Part shown: positions 22,709-26,705 of the stretch, one piece after another
Position numbering within the stretch: the first letter of the stretch is position 1
Layout of the letters: every line of letters begins with the position of its first letter
Assembly (NCBI GenBank): GCA_964477265.1
Contig: CAYZDJ010000029.1
Span: forward strand, 1 to 26,705
DNA: 26,705 nt
Direction: 5' to 3'
Source of the DNA: CAIVPM01 sp964477265
Lineage (GTDB): Bacteria > Bacteroidota > Bacteroidia > Chitinophagales > Chitinophagaceae
Translations under genes and position numbers: made by a program
The notes under the pieces: generated by a model
The model's input: the letters and a program-made list of their open reading frames with translations, nothing else
Database searches by the model: none
What the model was told of the DNA's origin: nothing

Positions 22709-25531
22709 TTATTTATCAGGATTCAACACAGCTTTTAACACATTTGCTTTTAGCAAATATTTATTAGCTACATCAATCATTTCTTGTTTGGTTGCATCGT
22801 TCAATCTTGTAAAGTATGTAGTAATTACACTTGGGCTATAATTATACATGTCCTGAGATTCTAAAATGCTTGCCCAATAGCCATTTGTTTTTTGTTGTGT
22901 CTCAACAGTTTTTTTACGTTGTTCTTTTGCTTTAAGTACGTCTTCATCGCTAATATCTCCTGCTGCCACTTTTTTAATTAAAGCATCAAAGGCTTCAGTA
23001 AGCTTGTCTACGTTTTCTGGTGCTGCAGATACAGTTAGGTTTAAATTATATTCAAGCATTGGGCTGCGTGTCATGTTGCCACTTACTCTTGGCGAATAAG
23101 TTGCTCCTAATTGCTCTCTTAATACATCAGTAGTTTTCATTTGTAAAATATCTGCCAGTAAGCCATAAGCCATATTTTCCTTATCGCTGAAAGCAGCAAT
23201 GTTGCCATAGTAGCTTACGCTGATTTCGCTTTTATTTTCCTTGCCACCTTTTACAAGCAATGTATTGTTGCCAGTAATCTGGCGTTGAATATTAGCAGTA
23301 TTTAAAGTAGATGCACTTGCACTTGTTGAAATAGAAGCAACATATTTTTCAAGCATTGGAACCAATGTAGCATCATCTACATTACCCACAAATACCAATG
23401 TTAAGCCATTTAAGTTGCCAGTAATTTTATGGTATAATTTTTCTACATCATCAAAGTTTAATGCTTCCATCTCTGCAATATCAGGTAACACACCTGGCAT
23501 ACGCTTGCTGTTGTTATAACGATATTTAGAAAGTGTATCTCTGAACTTGAATGAAGGATTGTTTTTAAGCATTCCCATTTGTTGCTTTGCAGCACTTCTT
23601 ATACCTTCCATTTCATCTTTATCAAAATTAATATTGGTTAACTTTAAATGCAATACCTGCATAAATTTCTCAATATCTTTTACGCTTGAGCTACCATTTA
23701 CTCCAAATGTATTATCGTTGCTGCCAATGCTTGCACCAACATTTACACCTGCCATCATTTTTTGCAACTCGCTACTGGTGTGCTTGCCAAGTCCTAATGC
23801 TCCATACAATACGTTGGTGTATTTCAACATCTGTATTTCATTTTCTGCAAGGTTGGTATTGCCACCCCATTGGTAACCTCTTACCAAAATCTCATCATTT
23901 TTATAATCAGTTTTTTTGGTAATTACCTTTATGCCATTAGATAAAGAATAAATATTTGAAGCAAAATCCTTGTTCTCAGATTTGCTAACCACTTTACCTG
24001 CAACAGGCATTTCATCCATTAATTCATTAGATACTTTTTTATCAACATAAGCCTCTACCGTTTGTTTTTTTGCAGCTTCAAAACTTGCCAAAAGACTTGC
24101 ATCGGTTGGCATTTTCTTAAAGCTTTCGCTTCCTGTAAATAAAATAAATGCAGGTTGCTCAACATTAAACTTGCCAATAGTTGCATTTACTGTTTCAAGC
24201 TTTAAGGCTTTAAAGTAATTTACAATTGCATTTTTTTCAGCTTCAATACCAGGTGCAGCTTCTTTATCTAAAAAGTTATTGATGTATTCTTGTGCAAACC
24301 TGCCAGATTCTGTTTTGTCTTTTTCTGCAGCAAGTTCTTCATATTGCTCTAAAGTTTCTTTTTTAGCTCTTTCAAATTCGGCAGCTGTAAAGCCAAACTT
24401 TTTGGCACGTAATAATTCAGCTACAATAGCTTTTACACCAGCATCAACATCATCTTTAATAGATGCAGTAAGCACTGTTGATTTATAGCCCCTGAACTGG
24501 CTTGCACCAAAGCTTACTCCACCAAAACCTATTGGTGACGACGCTTTCAGCATATTTTCCTGTAAACGATTTCCAATCATGCTGCTTATTAACTCACTTA
24601 AAGCATCTTCGTTATAAGCCTTCCAGGTAGTTGCAGGATTGCCTAATTCACTACCCAAATAAATTTGAACGCTATTGCTTGTTTGTTCTTTATCTGTTGC
24701 AACAAATGCTTTATTTGTTTTATGCCATTGAATAGGAATGCGTGCAGGACGAACAGGACCATTTGCAGGGTTCTTTAAATCGCTGAACATTTTTTTAATG
24801 GTTGCCTCAGCAGCAGCTACGTCAATATCTCCAACCACAATTACAGCCATATTGTTTGGTCTGTACCAGTCTCTGTAAAAATCTGCAAAAGCCTTGCGTG
24901 GTGCAGTTTTAATAATTTCTTCTGTACCTATTGGCAGGCGTTTACTGTATTGTGCATTGTTAAGCATCATAGGAAAATATTTCGCAATCATCCTCATGCC
25001 AGCACCAAGCCTCATTCTTTTTTCTTCCAAAATAATTCCACGCTCCTGGTTAATTTCAACACTGTCTAATAATAATCCACCAGCCCAGTCTCTTATAACC
25101 TGGTAACCACCTTGCAATACAACAGGGTCTTTGCTGCTGATTGGTAAGTCATATACAGTTTCATCAAAACCAGTGTGGGCATTAAGGTCTGCACCAAAAC
25201 GAACACCAGCTTTTTGTAAATAATTTGTCAATTCATTTTTAGGAAAATGTGTAGAGCCATTAAATGCCATATGCTCAAGAAAGTGAGCAACACCTTGTTG
25301 GTTATCTTTTTCTAAAACACTACCAGCATTTACTGCAAGGTGCAATTCAACTCTGCCTTCAGGCTTTACATTTCTTCTTATGTAATAAGTAAGTCCATTA
25401 GGTAGTTTACCAACCTTAACGTCTTTGTCCATAGAAATTGCATCAGGCTTGGCTTGTTGTGCCTGGGTTGTTGTTATTGCAACAGCAAAAAATAAGCAAC
25501 CGCTTGCAATTAGTTTTTTGTTAAAATACAT
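22709..25531 (-). CDS. Exported M16 family zinc metallopeptidase (PqqL/insulinase-like)
   Basis: A 940-residue protein with a signal peptide (MYFNKKLIASGCLFFAVAITTTQA, cleaved near QQ). It has the M16 layout of two similar ~450-residue halves. The first half holds the inverted zinc motif HFLEH (His83, Glu86 catalytic, His87) with the third ligand Glu163 in INQERGIILEE, exactly 76 residues after the second His, so it should be active. Early markers are LPNGLTYYIRRN and ELHLAVNAGSVLE. The second half (from about residue 530) lacks the zinc motif, as expected. M16 enzymes cleave peptides inside a closed chamber; the signal peptide places it in the periplasm or envelope. It is a single gene with the strong terminator at 22559-22600 downstream. 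Substrate unknown; no partner M16 gene is adjacent. Confidence 0.93.
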   Translation of the reverse strand: MYFNKKLIASGCLFFAVAITTTQAQQAKPDAISMDKDVKVGKLPNGLTYYIRRNVKPEGRVELHLAVNAGSVLEKDNQQGVAHFLEHMAFNGSTHFPKNELTNYLQKAGVRFGADLNAHTGFDETVYDLPISSKDPVVLQGGYQVIRDWAGGLLLDSVEINQERGIILEEKRMRLGAGMRMIAKYFPMMLNNAQYSKRLPIGTEEIIKTAPRKAFADFYRDWYRPNNMAVIVVGDIDVAAAEATIKKMFSDLKNPANGPVRPARIPIQWHKTNKAFVATDKEQTSNSVQIYLGSELGNPATTWKAYNEDALSELISSMIGNRLQENMLKASSPIGFGGVSFGASQFRGYKSTVLTASIKDDVDAGVKAIVAELLRAKKFGFTAAEFERAKKETLEQYEELAAEKDKTESGRFAQEYINNFLDKEAAPGIEAEKNAIVNYFKALKLETVNATIGKFNVEQPAFILFTGSESFKKMPTDASLLASFEAAKKQTVEAYVDKKVSNELMDEMPVAGKVVSKSENKDFASNIYSLSNGIKVITKKTDYKNDEILVRGYQWGGNTNLAENEIQMLKYTNVLYGALGLGKHTSSELQKMMAGVNVGASIGSNDNTFGVNGSSSVKDIEKFMQVLHLKLTNINFDKDEMEGIRSAAKQQMGMLKNNPSFKFRDTLSKYRYNNSKRMPGVLPDIAEMEALNFDDVEKLYHKITGNLNGLTLVFVGNVDDATLVPMLEKYVASISTSASASTLNTANIQRQITGNNTLLVKGGKENKSEISVSYYGNIAAFSDKENMAYGLLADILQMKTTDVLREQLGATYSPRVSGNMTRSPMLEYNLNLTVSAAPENVDKLTEAFDALIKKVAAGDISDEDVLKAKEQRKKTVETQQKTNGYWASILESQDMYNYSPSVITTYFTRLNDATKQEMIDVANKYLLKANVLKAVLNPDK

Positions 25532-25632
25532 AAATAATTATTTAGGCAGCTAAAGTAATTGGCTAATTGAAACGAAGTAAAAAATTTTGTTAAATAATGT
25601 TAAAAGGTAGCAGCAACAGTAATTTTAAATTG

Positions 25633-25664
25633 TTGCATTTGAATAGCCAATAGCAATACATTTG
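25633..25664 (+). promoter_or_regulatory. Bacteroidota-type promoter of the DUF2238 gene
   Basis: TTG at 25633-25635, a 21-base spacer and an exact TAnnTTTG match, TACATTTG at 25657-25664. Initiation would fall about 33 bases before the ATG at 25704. This is the best promoter match in the window and probably drives the downstream prenyl synthase too. Confidence 0.5.
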
Positions 25665-25703
25665 TTTTTATAATACTTAAAACATTTTTAAAACAAAACA
25701 TTA

Positions 25704-26342
25704 ATGGTCTTTACAACTGCATCATCTGGTACAAGAACACATTTTAAACAAAGTAAATTATTGCAGGCTTGTCTTGTAATTTTTTTGTTTTTTTGGGTAA
25801 GCACATTTATTAATACACCCAACAGGGCAAACTGGTACACAGAAAATACTTTGGTTGTATTGTTTTTAGCAGGCTTATTTATCTCTTACAAAAAATTTAA
25901 GTTTAGCGATTTAAGCTACAGCCTTATTACAGTGTATTTACTGCTGCATATTTATGGTGCAGAATATACTTATGCTGAAAACCCTTTTGGTTATTGGTTA
26001 AAAGATACATTGCATCTGCAAAGAAACCATTATGACAGGATTGTACATTGCAGCTTTGGTTTGCTGTTGGCATATCCAATGAGGGATTATTTTAAAAACC
26101 ATTTTCAATGGCCCAATTGGGTTTGTTGGGTTTTGCCTTGCGAAATTACATTGTCGTTTGGTGCAATGTATGAGTTGATTGAATGGTTGGTTGCTGATAT
26201 TTTTTTTCCATCAGAAGGCGATGCTTATTTGGGATCGCAAGGCGATATTTGGGATGCACAAAAAGATATGGGCATTGCCTTTACTGGTGCTATTATTGCA
26301 ATGGTTATTTTTAGTACGCTAAAGAAAATTTTAAAGAAGTAG
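25704..26342 (+). CDS. DUF2238 (YjdF-like) integral membrane protein
   Basis: A 212-residue membrane protein with about five to six hydrophobic segments. It has the conserved DUF2238 blocks: HYDRIVHCSFGLLLAYPMRD (~109-128), YELIEW (~156-161) and the invariant-looking YLGSQGDIWDAQKDM (~175-189). Members are inner-membrane proteins of about 200 residues with no established function; the conserved His, Asp and Glu residues in and near the membrane hint at metal or ion handling, which is inference. It is divergent from the M16 protease gene, and the polyprenyl synthase follows after 38 bases with no terminator, so the two may be one operon. Confidence 0.88.
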   Translation: MVFTTASSGTRTHFKQSKLLQACLVIFLFFWVSTFINTPNRANWYTENTLVVLFLAGLFISYKKFKFSDLSYSLITVYLLLHIYGAEYTYAENPFGYWLKDTLHLQRNHYDRIVHCSFGLLLAYPMRDYFKNHFQWPNWVCWVLPCEITLSFGAMYELIEWLVADIFFPSEGDAYLGSQGDIWDAQKDMGIAFTGAIIAMVIFSTLKKILKK

Positions 26343-26380
26343 AACTATAAACTTTTAACTATAAACTATCAATTATATAA

Positions 26381-26705
26381 ATGCATTCATTAAAAGATTT
26401 ATCACAACTGTTTGCACAGCATTTTAATACAAATCACTTTCCTGCACAACCACAAAATTTGTACGAGCCTTGCGATTATTTTTTGCAGATAGGAGGGAAG
26501 CGTATCAGACCTGTATTGTGTTTAATGGGTAATGAGTTGTTTGATGAAATACATAAAGATGCTTATGAAGTAGCAACTGCTGTTGAGTTGTTTCACAACT
26601 TTACATTGATACATGATGATATGATGGATGCTGCTAGTTTAAGACGTGGCATGCAAACTGTTCATACAAAATACAACAGCAATATTGCTTTGCTTAGTGG
26701 AGATG
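26381..26705 (+). CDS. Polyprenyl diphosphate synthase, 5' part
   Basis: The first 108 codons of a trans-isoprenyl diphosphate synthase, cut by the right edge. The start at 26381 gives MHSLKDLSQLFAQHF. Diagnostic sites are GGKRIRP (38-44), which binds the isopentenyl diphosphate, and LIHDDMMD with the first aspartate-rich motif DDMMD at residues 79-83, followed by RRG at 88-90. The short DDxxD spacing is the type seen in E-family farnesyl, geranylgeranyl or longer-chain synthases, which extend allylic diphosphates with Mg2+. Product chain length cannot be told from this fragment. It lies 38 bases after the DUF2238 gene on the same strand. Confidence 0.92.
   Translation, partial: MHSLKDLSQLFAQHFNTNHFPAQPQNLYEPCDYFLQIGGKRIRPVLCLMGNELFDEIHKDAYEVATAVELFHNFTLIHDDMMDAASLRRGMQTVHTKYNSNIALLSGD

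Overview
The window looks like a chromosome segment from a Bacteroidota bacterium, most likely of the Chitinophagaceae/Saprospiraceae type. The DNA is AT-rich. Several genes have a TAnnTTTG-like promoter element just upstream. The proteins include a PorP/SprF-family type IX secretion (T9SS) membrane protein and four exported proteins ending in T9SS sorting domains. The genus cannot be fixed from the sequence alone.

Region by region: (1) 1-3039, all minus strand: a secreted GH28 (polygalacturonase-like) glycoside hydrolase cut by the window edge, then a two-gene unit of an EamA/DMT transporter and a small CoA-binding protein. (2) 3269-5889, plus strand: a PorP/SprF protein, a membrane-anchored SRPBCC-like protein one base behind it, and pyruvate dehydrogenase E1 beta (pdhB) closed by a strong terminator. 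(3) 6060-6413: a small secreted Ala/Lys/Pro-rich protein with a duplicated DGTPDMR motif. (4) 6584-21945, plus strand, the centre of interest: three large secreted multidomain proteins (726, at least 1714 and 2143 aa), each ending in dockerin-like pair + cohesin-like domain + T9SS sorting domain, followed by a smaller T9SS protein whose N-terminal domain looks like a free cohesin. (5) 21946-22708: a gene-free stretch between convergent genes, with two terminator hairpins and a decayed palindromic element. (6) 22709-25531, minus: an exported M16 zinc protease. (7) 25704-26705, plus: a DUF2238/YjdF-like membrane protein and the start of a polyprenyl diphosphate synthase.

The best candidate for an undescribed system is region 4. 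The large proteins carry Ig-like, PPC-like, NHL-propeller, SusE/SusF-like and E-set-like binding domains but no catalytic domain that I recognise. Combined with dockerin-like and cohesin-like modules and T9SS export, this suggests a self-assembling or scaffolded surface/extracellular binding complex, in outline like a non-catalytic cellulosome. The domain layout is read from sequence; the assembly is inference.

The gene at 8877-14125 is interrupted by 100 N (9551-9650). The frames on either side disagree and both flanks carry the same repeat sequence, so this is best read as an assembly gap in a tandem repeat, not as two genes.
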